64,000 nucleotides of DNA from Planctomycetota bacterium (GTDB taxonomy: Bacteria > Planctomycetota > UBA1135 > GCA-002686595). The stretch spans positions 113,726-177,725 of the forward strand of contig DUDB01000047.1 in assembly GCA_012959525.1 (NCBI GenBank), read 5' to 3'. Positions 55,543-64,000 of this stretch are shown here, piece by piece. The translations under genes and the position numbers were made by a program. Position 1 is the stretch's first letter, and each line of letters starts with the position of its first letter. The notes beneath the pieces were generated by a model. The model worked only from the letters and a program-made list of their open reading frames with translations, was not told the DNA's origin and searched no databases.

Positions 55543-57696
55543 CTAGTGAAGCAGATGCTCTTCGATCAAGCGCCATTCGGTCTGGCGCGCATGCCAGCGC
55601 TGCTCCTTGTCGCGGATACCGTGCCGCGCCTGGGGATAGGCCATCATGCTCCATTCCGTCTGCCCCGCCCGCTGCAGGGCGTAGGCCATCTTCATCATGT
55701 TCTGGAAATGCACGTTGTCGTCCATCACACCGTGGTGCATGTGCAAGAAGCCGTGCAGGTCTCCGGCCCGCTCAAGGCAAGAGGTCTCCTTGTATCCATC
55801 CGCGTTCTTTTGGGGCGTGGCCATGAAACGCTCGGTGTAGATGGTGTCGTACAAGCCCCAGTCGTAGACCCCCCCACCAGCGATGCCCAGGGCGAAGCGG
55901 TCGGAGGCCACAAGCGCGTAGGCGGACATGAACCCACCATAGCTGTACCCGGTGATCCCCACCCGCTCGCCATCGGCCCAGGGATTGGCGCATAGCCAGT
56001 CCACGCAGTCCTCCAGGTCGCTCAACTCCATGACTCCCAGGCGGCGGTAGCACTGCCCGATGGCCCACTGCCCCTTACCGCTGGCGGTGCGCACGTTGAC
56101 GCGCATCAGGATGATGCCCTGCTGAGCGCGAAACTGATCCCAGGCGCTCATGCTCCAACGGTTGCTCACGCTGGGGCTATCGGGGCCCGAGTAGGTGTCG
56201 ATGAAAACGGCGTGGGGCCGGGTCTCGTCAAAGGGCACGGGCAACATCAAGGCCACGTCGAGGGGCGTACCGTCCCGTGATTCGACCTCATGCAGCTTCC
56301 AGCGACCCAACTCCGGCCCCTCCTCCACTACCGGCTCGGAAGCTTGAGTGAGCACCTTCAGGATCTCGCCCTTGGACGAACATAGCCGCACCTCTTCAAG
56401 TTCATCGAGGGAGGAGACGCGGTCGAGGAAGTACTGCCTGTCTTCGGAGAAGGAAAGGGAGTGGGAACCGGGCCCATCGGTAAGTCGAGAGACCTCGCCT
56501 CCCTTCAAGCTCGTGGAATAGGTGTTGCGATTCACCGCCCCGTCCATCGTCGACCCAAAAGTGATCCTCTCGGCTTCGACGTCAACGTGGGCCACTCCTC
56601 TCACCGCCCACTCACCCTGGGTCACGGCTCCGATGAGCTTCCCGTCCGGGCGATAGCGGTAGAGATGGTTGTAGCCGGTGCGCTCACTCTCCCAGAGGAA
56701 GGTCTTGTCACCGATCCAGCGGGCCGAGGGCGGACGATTCACCCAGGAATCAGACTCCTCGTGGATCAGCAATCTGTCGCTCCCATTGCGAGGGTTGTAG
56801 GCACGGAGGTCGCACTTGGACTGGATTCGATCCTGCACCATGTAGTGACAGACTCCAGCGGGTGTCCAATCCACGCGCACGACCAGCGGCTCCTGGCCTT
56901 CATAGGAAGAGAGGTCCGCCCAGCGCACCTTGCCCGTTTTCGTATCCGCGATCCCCAGAGTGGTCACCGGGTTCGGATCCCCGGCCTTGGGGTAGTTGAC
57001 CTCCTCGGGGCGTACGCGGTGGGTGCCATCCTCGATGTGGTCCACAAGCGTGAAGGAGTGCACGGCTGACTCGTCGAGGGCCAAAAAGGCCACGTACTTG
57101 CCCTTGGGGGAGAGCCAGAAGCCCTTGAACCGCCCACGGCCGTAGACCTCCTCCTGATAGACCCAGTCCAGCTTGCCATTGAGGAACTCCGGAGTACCGG
57201 TGTCTGTAATCCGCACGAGCTTGTTGTTCCCGATCGTGAAGACAAACAGGTCGTTGCCCTGCACGAAGCCAGCCACCGATTCGTCGTCGGAGAGATCCAT
57301 CAGCTCCAGCTCACCAAACTTCTCGGTCAGGCTACGCTTGAGCTTTGTGGTCGAGACGCGGTCCGGTTCTTCCTCTCGCTCCACCTTGGGCCGTGGCTCC
57401 GGTTCACTCTCTTCAAGGGTGGCCGGATCGAGCCAGCGGGTTTCCTCATCGCGCCCAAGAACCAGGTGGCGTCCATCGTGAGCCCAGCGCACCGATGGTG
57501 CCCTGGCCGAGAAGGAGGGCGCCTTGGCACGGCCGGAAGCTTGCTTGAGAGTGAGCCCCTGTGCAGCTGCGGCAGGTTCCTGGGCACAGGTGCAGGGATG
57601 GGTCCAGATGCCGGCCAGAAGCAGAAACGCGGACGAGCGAAGAGACTTGCGGAGCAGATGAGCGGGAGAGATCAATACGGTCCTCGGTGGAGACAA
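55543..57696 (-). CDS. S9 prolyl oligopeptidase-family peptidase (DPP-IV-like), secreted
   Basis: The 717-residue product has a signal peptide (RSSAFLLLAGIWTHPCTCAQ), a beta-propeller domain and a C-terminal alpha/beta-hydrolase. The catalytic Ser is in GITGYSYGGFMSAYAL, the Asp in HGVMDDNVHFQNM and the His in QARHGIRDKEQR. Propeller signatures include YQEEVYGRGRFKGFWLSP, which matches the substrate-binding EEVF-type loop of dipeptidyl peptidase IV. It should cut dipeptides after Pro or Ala outside the cytoplasm. Translation start may be at the first ATG (57696), and the order with the aminotransferase gene suggests possible cotranscription. Confidence 0.93.
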   Translation of the reverse strand: MSPPRTVLISPAHLLRKSLRSSAFLLLAGIWTHPCTCAQEPAAAAQGLTLKQASGRAKAPSFSARAPSVRWAHDGRHLVLGRDEETRWLDPATLEESEPEPRPKVEREEEPDRVSTTKLKRSLTEKFGELELMDLSDDESVAGFVQGNDLFVFTIGNNKLVRITDTGTPEFLNGKLDWVYQEEVYGRGRFKGFWLSPKGKYVAFLALDESAVHSFTLVDHIEDGTHRVRPEEVNYPKAGDPNPVTTLGIADTKTGKVRWADLSSYEGQEPLVVRVDWTPAGVCHYMVQDRIQSKCDLRAYNPRNGSDRLLIHEESDSWVNRPPSARWIGDKTFLWESERTGYNHLYRYRPDGKLIGAVTQGEWAVRGVAHVDVEAERITFGSTMDGAVNRNTYSTSLKGGEVSRLTDGPGSHSLSFSEDRQYFLDRVSSLDELEEVRLCSSKGEILKVLTQASEPVVEEGPELGRWKLHEVESRDGTPLDVALMLPVPFDETRPHAVFIDTYSGPDSPSVSNRWSMSAWDQFRAQQGIILMRVNVRTASGKGQWAIGQCYRRLGVMELSDLEDCVDWLCANPWADGERVGITGYSYGGFMSAYALVASDRFALGIAGGGVYDWGLYDTIYTERFMATPQKNADGYKETSCLERAGDLHGFLHMHHGVMDDNVHFQNMMKMAYALQRAGQTEWSMMAYPQARHGIRDKEQRWHARQTEWRLIEEHLLH

Positions 57697-57755
57697 AGGG
57701 CGCGTATCCTAGCACCGCTGCAACCGAACCGTCTGTGCTCACCCGGCTCCCGCCC

Positions 57756-58952
57756 TCAGTTCGAGCCCTTCTGCATCCGCTTGAACTGTTCGAAGGAGTC
57801 CCCCTGAGGGCGCTTGTCCACCGAATGGGGAAGGGGCGCATCGGGAGCGCCGCCTTTCTTGGGGGGCGACGATGCCGCAGGTGTGACCGACGATCCCTCG
57901 TTCAACAGGTTGGTGAGCCCGTGGCGGTCCACGGACCGGTGTAGGGCCTCATCCGGACTGACCTTTCCCGACTGAACGAGCTCCGCCAAGGAGTCGTTCA
58001 TGAGTCGCATCCCGGCCTTGCCACCCATTTGCATCTGGGAGGTAATCTGGTGCGTCTTGCCCTCGCGGATCAGGCTGGCGACACCGGAGTTCACGAGCAG
58101 GATCTCCAGCGCGGCACAACGGCCGCCACCCACCTTCTTGCACAGGGTCTGCGCGACGACACCCTTGAGAGACCCCGAGAGCATTGTCCTGATCTGCGCC
58201 TGACGGTCCGCGGGGAATTGATCAATGATGCGATCCACCGTGGAGGCCGCGGTGGTTGTATGCAGGGTCCCGAAGACCAGGTGTCCCGTCTCCGCGGTCT
58301 CAAGGGCGATTTCGATCGTCTCGAGATCTCGGAGCTCCCCCACCAGGATGATGTCCGGGTCCTCGCGCAGGGCCGCGCGCAGGGCGCGCTTGAAGCTCTC
58401 CGTGTGTCCACCCACTTCCCTTTGGTTCACGAGGCAGCTCCTGTCTGAGTGCACAAACTCGATGGGATCCTCGATGGTGATGATGTGTTCGCTGCGCGAG
58501 GCGTTGATGTGATCGATCATGCCCGCCAGGGTGGTGGACTTGCCGCTGCCGGTAGGCCCGGTGACCAGCACGAGGCCCTTCGAGAGGCTGCACAGGTCCA
58601 TGACCGATGCGGGCAGCCCGAGCTGTTCAACCGTCAGTATCTCGGCGGGGATAACGCGAAAGACGCCGCCAGGCCCCCGATTGTCTTCGAACAGGTTGGC
58701 GCGAAAGCGCGCCAGATCCTCGATCTCATAGGCGAAATCCGTGTCGTGCTCGCTCTCGAATTGCGCGGCGTTCGCTTCAGGCGTGACCTCGAGCAGAATC
58801 TGGCGCATCTGATCGGGGGTGATGGCCTCGCACTCCTCGATGGTGACCATCTCCCCGTCAATACGCAGGACGGGCTTGCGGCCCGAGGTCATGTGCAGAT
58901 CGGAAGCACCCACTTCCACCATTCGATTAAATAGAGAATCCAGCCACGCCAT
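57756..58952 (-). CDS. PilT/PilU-type twitching motility ATPase
   Basis: A 398-residue type II/IV secretion ATPase of the PilT family, powering retraction of type IV pili. Walker A is TGPTGSGKSTTLAGMI (about 131-146), the Asp box HIITIEDPIEFVHSD, Walker B DIILVGELRDLETIEIALE and the His box GHLVFGTLHTTTA. The N-terminal part (VEVGASDLHMTSGRKPVLRI) is also typical. The C-terminal 60 residues are a Ser/Pro/Lys-rich tail (SSVTPAASSPPKKGGAPDAP), longer than in most. No pilin genes are nearby. Confidence 0.95.
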   Translation of the reverse strand: MAWLDSLFNRMVEVGASDLHMTSGRKPVLRIDGEMVTIEECEAITPDQMRQILLEVTPEANAAQFESEHDTDFAYEIEDLARFRANLFEDNRGPGGVFRVIPAEILTVEQLGLPASVMDLCSLSKGLVLVTGPTGSGKSTTLAGMIDHINASRSEHIITIEDPIEFVHSDRSCLVNQREVGGHTESFKRALRAALREDPDIILVGELRDLETIEIALETAETGHLVFGTLHTTTAASTVDRIIDQFPADRQAQIRTMLSGSLKGVVAQTLCKKVGGGRCAALEILLVNSGVASLIREGKTHQITSQMQMGGKAGMRLMNDSLAELVQSGKVSPDEALHRSVDRHGLTNLLNEGSSVTPAASSPPKKGGAPDAPLPHSVDKRPQGDSFEQFKRMQKGSN

Positions 58953-59142
58953 GCCTAAGCTCCGTTCGCAGATCGGGGGCCTTTAGGCCCCGTAAACACT
59001 CCTCCGTGGACCGTCGGCGACGGCCCCTTATCGACCCTTTTGTCGGCAAGCGGAAAGCGGGACTGAAGCCGCGCCTGAATTCACTACGCCCGATTTGGCC
59101 GATGAGGCCTTGAACGTCCGTGCAGGCCCAAATCGGGACCCA

Positions 59143-60834
59143 TCAGGAGGGGTCTTCGCCCTCGTTAAAGAACTGCCCCCAAACCTCACGAGGAGGCGCG
59201 GGCGTGAGGAGGCTGCCGATCACGAGGCCCCCGATCGATGTCAGGACGGCGGGAAAGGTGGGTTCTTGCAGGAAGGGGTGGAACGATCCCGTATCCAATC
59301 CACCGTACGTCCACAGAATCGTCACGCCCGCCCCGGAGACGATCGAGGCAACCGCGCCGGTCAGAGTGGCGCGCTTCCACAGGAAGGTAGCCAGTAACGC
59401 CGGGGTGATTGAGGCACCGTAAATGAGGTAAGCGGTGTAGGCCGCGTCGAGAACCGTCTCAAACTGACTGACAAGCAAGAGTGCAACGCCACCGAGTGCG
59501 ATCACGAGGACGCGACTGATCAGCAGGACGGTGCGTTCCGGTGTGTCTGGTCGCATCCTCTGGTAGACGTCTCGAGTCAGGTTGGTCGCTGGAATCAGGA
59601 GGAACGAGTCCGCCGTGGAAACGATGATCGCCATCATGGTGGCCACGAGCAGCATTCCCAAGAAGAGCGGCACTTTGCGCGCAATCTCGGGAATGATCCC
59701 CTCGCTCCCGCTCTTACGGGACCCGTGGATAGATCGTGCAATTCCCTGAACCTCCTCACCCTCGCCCGAGGCGGCAAAATTGCTGGCGTTTGGGCCGTCT
59801 AGTAGTGCTATGGCTGCATCGATCTGCTCGCTCGTGAACGGGTCCATCTCTCCGTCTGGTCCCCGCCTATCGGTAAGCAATTCGATCCGCTTCTCCTGCT
59901 CCTCCTGCTGCACGATCGGCGAGAGAACTTTTTTTTCGACGGCGACACTCCCCGCCAGACCCAGGAAGCCAACCGCCGACTCAAGAACGACTACTCCGAC
60001 AACCCAGAACAAAACCGCCTTGCGCGCCGAGCCCCCGTCCCGCGCACTGAAAATGCGCTGATACATATTGGCGTCACCTAGGAGAAGGAGCATCGTCGGC
60101 ACGAAGAAGCTCAATGCGAGTACGGGGCCGGAGATACCAGATGTTCGTTCGCTCGCCCAGTTGCCCCACAAGCTCCACTTGCCCGCAGCCTCCGCCGCAA
60201 GATAGACCTCGTCGACGCCCCCAACTGCGTCAACGATCCAATACAGCGCCCCGAGAACCCCGAAAGTCATCAGCACACCGTTGATGACGTCGGTGTAGAC
60301 CACCGAGTACATACCCGCCAGTACTGTGTAGGTGATGGCAAATACTGCCGTGACGACAATCCCCATTTCAGGCGTGATCGCATTTTCGGAGACTATGGAG
60401 AGAACCTTGCCACCACCCTTGAACTGATATGAGACGATCGTCATGTAGGCGATGACCGTTGTGATCGTCGCCAGCACCGCTGCCGGTGCTCCGTAACGCG
60501 CCTGAAAGATGTCGGGAATGGTGACCTTTCCGATGTTCCGAATGCGCCGCGCAATGAAGAACACAAAGGCGATGCCAATCCAGGCACCGCCGCTCGACCA
60601 GAGGCCCGCAAGACCGTTGCGGTATCCCAGACCCGCCCCGCTGAACAGGGATCCGCTACCAATCCACGTGGCGAGCAGGGTACCGACGAGGATGTACCAG
60701 GGCAGAGTCCGCCCCGCGACCATGAAATCCTCACTGTCTTTGACCGACCGGGCCTTGTAGATGCCGACGCCCACCAGGGCCAACAGGTACAAGCCGATGG
60801 AGAGGATGTAGGGGTCGGAGAGCAGGTCGAACAT
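59143..60834 (-). CDS. Sodium:solute symporter (SSS family)
   Basis: A 563-residue transporter with about 13 hydrophobic helices, of the SSS/SSF family that couples Na+ entry to solute uptake. SVKDSEDFMVAGRTLPWYIL and TLLATWIGSGSLFSGAGLGY near the start carry the sodium-site pattern. NMYQRIFSARDGGSARKAVL follows in the middle. A hydrophilic loop around residues 300-370 (LTDRRGPDGEMDPFTSEQ) is larger than usual. No solute can be named. A similar architecture occurs in proline and pantothenate carriers. Confidence 0.93.
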   Translation of the reverse strand: MFDLLSDPYILSIGLYLLALVGVGIYKARSVKDSEDFMVAGRTLPWYILVGTLLATWIGSGSLFSGAGLGYRNGLAGLWSSGGAWIGIAFVFFIARRIRNIGKVTIPDIFQARYGAPAAVLATITTVIAYMTIVSYQFKGGGKVLSIVSENAITPEMGIVVTAVFAITYTVLAGMYSVVYTDVINGVLMTFGVLGALYWIVDAVGGVDEVYLAAEAAGKWSLWGNWASERTSGISGPVLALSFFVPTMLLLLGDANMYQRIFSARDGGSARKAVLFWVVGVVVLESAVGFLGLAGSVAVEKKVLSPIVQQEEQEKRIELLTDRRGPDGEMDPFTSEQIDAAIALLDGPNASNFAASGEGEEVQGIARSIHGSRKSGSEGIIPEIARKVPLFLGMLLVATMMAIIVSTADSFLLIPATNLTRDVYQRMRPDTPERTVLLISRVLVIALGGVALLLVSQFETVLDAAYTAYLIYGASITPALLATFLWKRATLTGAVASIVSGAGVTILWTYGGLDTGSFHPFLQEPTFPAVLTSIGGLVIGSLLTPAPPREVWGQFFNEGEDPS

Positions 60835-60919
60835 GGGGAGGTGGGTGGTCGAGGTGGAGGGAGCGGGTTGGCAGTGTAGCGGGGGAGCGCTCCAGCCTGT
60901 GAGAAACTACTCTGTGACC

Positions 60920-61492
60920 ATGGATGAGCGCGCAGTGGACGGGGGAGCGGCGTGGAGCCGAGCCGAGGACTTCGCCACCCTGTGCGAGTTGGGGGCCCGC
61001 TTTGTCGAGGGCCGGGTGGACTCCTTTCCCGGCTGGGGTGCAGATTCCACTGACGAGGAGAGCGACGGCGTGCAGGATGTCCTGGCGGCACTGAACCGGG
61101 CGGGATTCCTCACCCTGGCTTCTGGCCGGGGCGAGCCGGACCGCGAGGGAGCCGACGGCCGGGTCGAGCGCCGACGGGCCTTCGTGCTGGGATTTGCCGG
61201 GGCGGGCCTCGTGCGGCGCTTGAGAAGCCTGGGGGACGGGCTCTGGGTCCGGGATTTCGAGGCGCGGGAGGTTGGAGGCGAGGCCATACCCGTAGGCACC
61301 CGGGGGGCCGACGTGTTCATGGAGGTGGGAAGCGGTGCCGGAGGCGTGGAACTGGGGATCTTCGAGGGAGCCGTTGGCGAGGGGGCACTGAAGGAGCTGG
61401 AGGAGAAGCGCTACGTCGTCCTGGCGGGGATGGAGTGGGGAGAAGACGAGGGATTCTGGGCGAAGCTGAGAGCAGAATTGTCGCCAGGGTGA
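60920..61492 (+). CDS. DUF6919-like protein of unknown function
   Basis: The 190-residue product has a segment (DFATLCELGARFVEGRVDSF, then PGWGADSTDEESDGVQDVL, then ALNRAGFLTLASG) that resembles DUF6919 proteins, whose order W-x-x-A, WLxG, P.Y.G, ET and nrAGflT is matched loosely. No catalytic role is known. ATG 60920 is chosen because the upstream in-frame part is not protein-like. It is divergent from the symporter gene. Confidence in the family is moderate. Confidence 0.6.
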   Translation: MDERAVDGGAAWSRAEDFATLCELGARFVEGRVDSFPGWGADSTDEESDGVQDVLAALNRAGFLTLASGRGEPDREGADGRVERRRAFVLGFAGAGLVRRLRSLGDGLWVRDFEAREVGGEAIPVGTRGADVFMEVGSGAGGVELGIFEGAVGEGALKELEEKRYVVLAGMEWGEDEGFWAKLRAELSPG

Positions 61493-61570
61493 GAGCTTGC
61501 CTGCCGAACAATCCTCCTGGACTCACAGTCCGCGCCGCCTCCCGTACTCATTTGCCCCCCGAGCGACTCC

Positions 61571-62512
61571 ATGACTACACCGACCACACCCGCGCCCTCC
61601 GGCGCCAGGCACGTCCTCACCCTGGCCGCCCTATGGGTTGCGGCCGGGGCCCTCTTCAAGCTCTTCGCTGGAACTCCCGCGGATCTGCCCCCCACGATCC
61701 AGGAGTTTCCCCTCCTGCGCCCCGCGTGGAGCTTTCGCCTGGCCATTGGCATTGAGCTGTCGATCGTCATCCTGGCTTTCATGCGACCGCGCTGCGGAGC
61801 CAAGCTGCTCGTCCTGATGTTCATCGCCTTCGATCTGCTCCTATTGCAGATGATGCGTAGCGGTGACGCGAGCTGCGGCTGCTTTGGTTCCAAGGTGCCC
61901 ATCGAGCCCTGGATGATGATGGTCATCGACTCGGCGCTTCTGGCGGGCCTCGTCCTACGCCGCAGCTGGCGGGTCGGGCCCGAGAAGTGCGGGTCCATCG
62001 TCAAGCTCCTGCCCTTGTTCGCGCTTGTTCTCATCTACCCGTGGTTCAAGTTCACCGAGGCCAAGGTCACCGTCACGATCGACGAGAACACCGGAAAAGA
62101 GACTCTGGTCGTCGACACCGAGGGAGCCGACTGGCACCACTTCACCCCATCCCAGTGGGAGGGGGAGATGATCCACGATCTGGATCTGGTCGGGTTCTTT
62201 GAGGATCCGAGCGTGGTGGACATGATCCCCCCGCCGGCACACGTGATCCTCTATCGCCTCTCTTGCGAGCACTGCAAGGAGCACTTCGAGAAGCTCTTGG
62301 TGACGCCCATCGTCGACCGGCCCATTGTGCTCGTCGAGATCCCCGAGAACGAGGGCGACGAGGTCACGGACGTGGTCAGCAGCATCAAGCCCCAGGCTCT
62401 CCTGGAGATCAAGCTGAAGTCCATGCCCCGCGGCTACGGCATCACGACCCCGGTCACCTTCGATGTGGACGATCTGTTCATGGTGAAGAACGTGACCGAG
62501 CACTCCGAGTAA
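61571..62512 (+). CDS. MauE/DoxX-like membrane protein with C-terminal CxxC domain
   Basis: This 313-residue protein has about four transmembrane helices (residues 10-140) like the MauE group, including the GDASCGCFGSKVPIEPW loop typical of MauE proteins. A soluble C-terminal domain (from about 155) contains YRLSCEHCKEHFEKLL, a CxxC site with thioredoxin-like context. MauE-type proteins help form disulfides; here a second CxxC domain is joined to the same chain. It has no signal peptide. The next gene (62632) is also membrane-bound. Confidence 0.75.
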   Translation: MTTPTTPAPSGARHVLTLAALWVAAGALFKLFAGTPADLPPTIQEFPLLRPAWSFRLAIGIELSIVILAFMRPRCGAKLLVLMFIAFDLLLLQMMRSGDASCGCFGSKVPIEPWMMMVIDSALLAGLVLRRSWRVGPEKCGSIVKLLPLFALVLIYPWFKFTEAKVTVTIDENTGKETLVVDTEGADWHHFTPSQWEGEMIHDLDLVGFFEDPSVVDMIPPPAHVILYRLSCEHCKEHFEKLLVTPIVDRPIVLVEIPENEGDEVTDVVSSIKPQALLEIKLKSMPRGYGITTPVTFDVDDLFMVKNVTEHSE

Positions 62513-62631
62513 GCCTGCAGGCCGTTGGGCGGGGCTTCGGAGAGCCATCCGTTGTGCTCTTGGGATTGGCGCCAATAGGATCGGTCACTCCTCACCGCCC
62601 CCCACACACACATCTCCCAAGGAGTCCCTCC

Positions 62632-63195
62632 ATGGTCGCCCTCGCATCCCTTTGGCTGCCCATCCTGCTGGCGTCCGTTGCCGTCTTCTTCCTCTCCTTC
62701 GTGCTGCGGATGGTGTCCACCCATCACCTGTCGGATTTCGACAAGCTGCCCGACGAAGAGGCCGTCCGAGACGCCCTGCGATCAGCCGGCGTGGGCGAGG
62801 GTCAGTACGCGTTCCCCCACTGCGGCAGCTTCGCGGACATGAAATCCGAAGCGTTTCAGGCGTCCTGGGCCGAAGGTCCCACCGGCATGCTGTACGTCTG
62901 CCCCAAGGGGCCCTGGACCATGGGCAAGAGTCTGGGCCAGTGGTTCGTGATGACGCTCTTCGTTTCCAGCGTCGTGGCTTGGATCGCAGGGCTCGTCATG
63001 GCGCCCGGTGCGGAGTGGAAGGCCGTCGCCAAGGTCACCGGCACCATCGCCTTCATGTCCTATGGCTGCGCCGAGATCTGTGTCCCCATCTGGAAGGCCG
63101 GCTCCTGGAAGGTCTGCCTCAAGGAGCTGTTCGACTCAGCGCTCTACGCCTTTGCCGTGGCCAGCGTCTTCATCTACTTCTGGCCCGGAGCCTGA
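62632..63195 (+). CDS. Membrane protein of unknown function
   Basis: The 187-residue product starts at ATG 62632, preceded by AAGGAG at the right distance. It has a hydrophobic start (VALASLWLPILLASVAVFFL), two further helices and short soluble loops with Cys at HCGSFADMK, YVCPKG, YGCAEICVPIW and KVCLKEL. The scattered Cys may bind a metal or form disulfides with the preceding MauE-like protein. No family is recognised. Confidence 0.72.
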   Translation: MVALASLWLPILLASVAVFFLSFVLRMVSTHHLSDFDKLPDEEAVRDALRSAGVGEGQYAFPHCGSFADMKSEAFQASWAEGPTGMLYVCPKGPWTMGKSLGQWFVMTLFVSSVVAWIAGLVMAPGAEWKAVAKVTGTIAFMSYGCAEICVPIWKAGSWKVCLKELFDSALYAFAVASVFIYFWPGA

Positions 63196-63214
63196 AGCAC
63201 CCAACCTCAGGGGG

Positions 63215-64000
63215 CTACTTCTCTGAGACCATATACGCCAGCCAGGCGTCGCAGTTCTCGCCAACGGGATCGGGGCTGAAGATCCCATCCCCCTCGGTCT
63301 CGTCATCGGGGTCGGTGCCCTCGAAGTAGCAGGTGACCTTGGAGAACCCCGCTTCGAGCAGGATGTCGCGCAGTTCCGTCAGGTGCCAGAAACGCCAGTC
63401 GTAGGTGAAGGCGTCGGTCATCTCCGATCCATCGCGAAAGCGGAAATGGATGGAGCACTGGTAGCGACCTGTGCCCGGCTCCCAACTCTTCTGGTCCCAG
63501 ATGTAGTCGAACGCGCCATCGATGTCGCGTACCTCTTCCATCTCGTTCAGGGCCTCGGGACCGCCGTACAGGTCCATGACCATGATCCCGTCCTCGGCCA
63601 GGTCCTCGCGGGCCGATCGCAGGTAACCCAGCAGCTCCTCGCGCTCCTTGAAGCCCCAGTAGGAGAAGTTGGCCGCGATGGTCACGTCCGGTGCCTTGTC
63701 CGCCGGGCTACGCACGTCTTTCTCGTGCCAGGTCATACGAGCGTCGCGGTCCTCGACGCGATCGAAGTTCTTGCCCTTGCCCCACTTCATGGGTTCGGGG
63801 TCCAGGTCGAAACCCTCGACGGTGTTCTTCGGATCTCGCGTCAGGAATTCCGCCGCCAGGTTCGCCGTCCCACAGAAGTCCTCGCGCAGGTGCAAGGGCT
63901 TGCGGCCACGAATCGTCTCATAGGCCTCGATCAGGAAGTCCACGTCGGTCTCCGGTGAGTTGACGGAGCGCTGGTAGAGGTCGAAACGGTTGGCCGTCCC
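63215..64000 (-). CDS. Class I SAM-dependent methyltransferase (5' end outside window)
   Basis: At least 261 codons of a methyltransferase run off the right edge of the window. The frame stays open to position 64000 with FDLYQRSVNSPETDVDFLIE, the typical start region of this family, so the true start lies beyond. The SAM-binding core is HLREDFCGTANLAAEF and VEGFDLDPEPMKWG, followed by TIAANFSYWGFKEREELL and EDGIMVMDLYGGPEALNEM. The substrate is unknown. Confidence 0.85.
   Translation of the reverse strand, partial: GTANRFDLYQRSVNSPETDVDFLIEAYETIRGRKPLHLREDFCGTANLAAEFLTRDPKNTVEGFDLDPEPMKWGKGKNFDRVEDRDARMTWHEKDVRSPADKAPDVTIAANFSYWGFKEREELLGYLRSAREDLAEDGIMVMDLYGGPEALNEMEEVRDIDGAFDYIWDQKSWEPGTGRYQCSIHFRFRDGSEMTDAFTYDWRFWHLTELRDILLEAGFSKVTCYFEGTDPDDETEGDGIFSPDPVGENCDAWLAYMVSEK

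Noticed and set aside
58970-59030. Short hairpins between the PilT-like gene and the symporter
   Set aside because: Stems are only 5-6 bp and have no T tract, so a terminator call is not supported.

Overview
This GC-rich bacterial window looks like it comes from a Planctomycetota genome. That placement is inference: it rests on two lipoprotein sulfatases, a futalosine-pathway MqnA, many large secreted proteins of unknown function, an FG-GAP repeat protein, a DUF1570-like protein, and a Cys-bounded C-terminal domain shared by two secreted proteins. No rRNA, tRNA, CRISPR array, phage or insertion sequence was recognised.

Layout. 1-3.1 kb: an FG-GAP protein, degenerate repeats and a secreted Cys/Ala/Lys repeat protein. 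3.3-8.5 kb: HtrA-like protease, MqnA, and both subunits of DNA topoisomerase VI with a tiny membrane ORF between them. 8.5-16.5 kb: two sulfatases, secreted proteins, a thioredoxin-like protein and a PlsC-type acyltransferase. 16.5-21.4 kb: SlyD-like isomerase and a tight crotonase / MDR oxidoreductase / 3-hydroxyacyl-CoA dehydrogenase operon. 21.5-30 kb: 5'-nucleotidase, YgiQ radical SAM protein, 7Fe ferredoxin, an aminotransferase and two secreted unknowns. 30-36 kb: a helix-hairpin-helix protein with a 20-unit tetrapeptide repeat, a ParA and a MinD/FlhG-like ATPase, a ferritin-like di-iron protein and pyruvate kinase. 36-58 kb: a SelW-like selenoprotein, then mostly secreted peptidases (M36-like, DUF1570-like, M16, M1, S9) with DDAH, a TIGR03790-like protein and an outer-membrane barrel. 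57.7-64 kb: PilT-like ATPase, a sodium:solute symporter, a MauE-like protein and a partial methyltransferase.

Main discovery: three genes appear to use UGA as selenocysteine (Sec, U). (1) A 73-residue SelW/Rdx protein with a CxxU site (36359-36580). (2) An outer-membrane-barrel-like protein whose signal peptide joins the barrel only through two in-frame UGAs, giving a UPGU (UxxU) motif just after the predicted cleavage site (52235-53314). (3) A secreted protein with two adjacent in-frame UGAs followed by 53 protein-like codons (10119-11357). In each case a short hairpin with a G in the first two apical-loop positions lies 18-24 nt after the (last) UGA, as expected for a bacterial SECIS element. 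UGA is also an ordinary terminator here, including at the ends of the SelW and UxxU genes, so a simple code change is unlikely. The selA, selB, selC and selD genes are not in the window.
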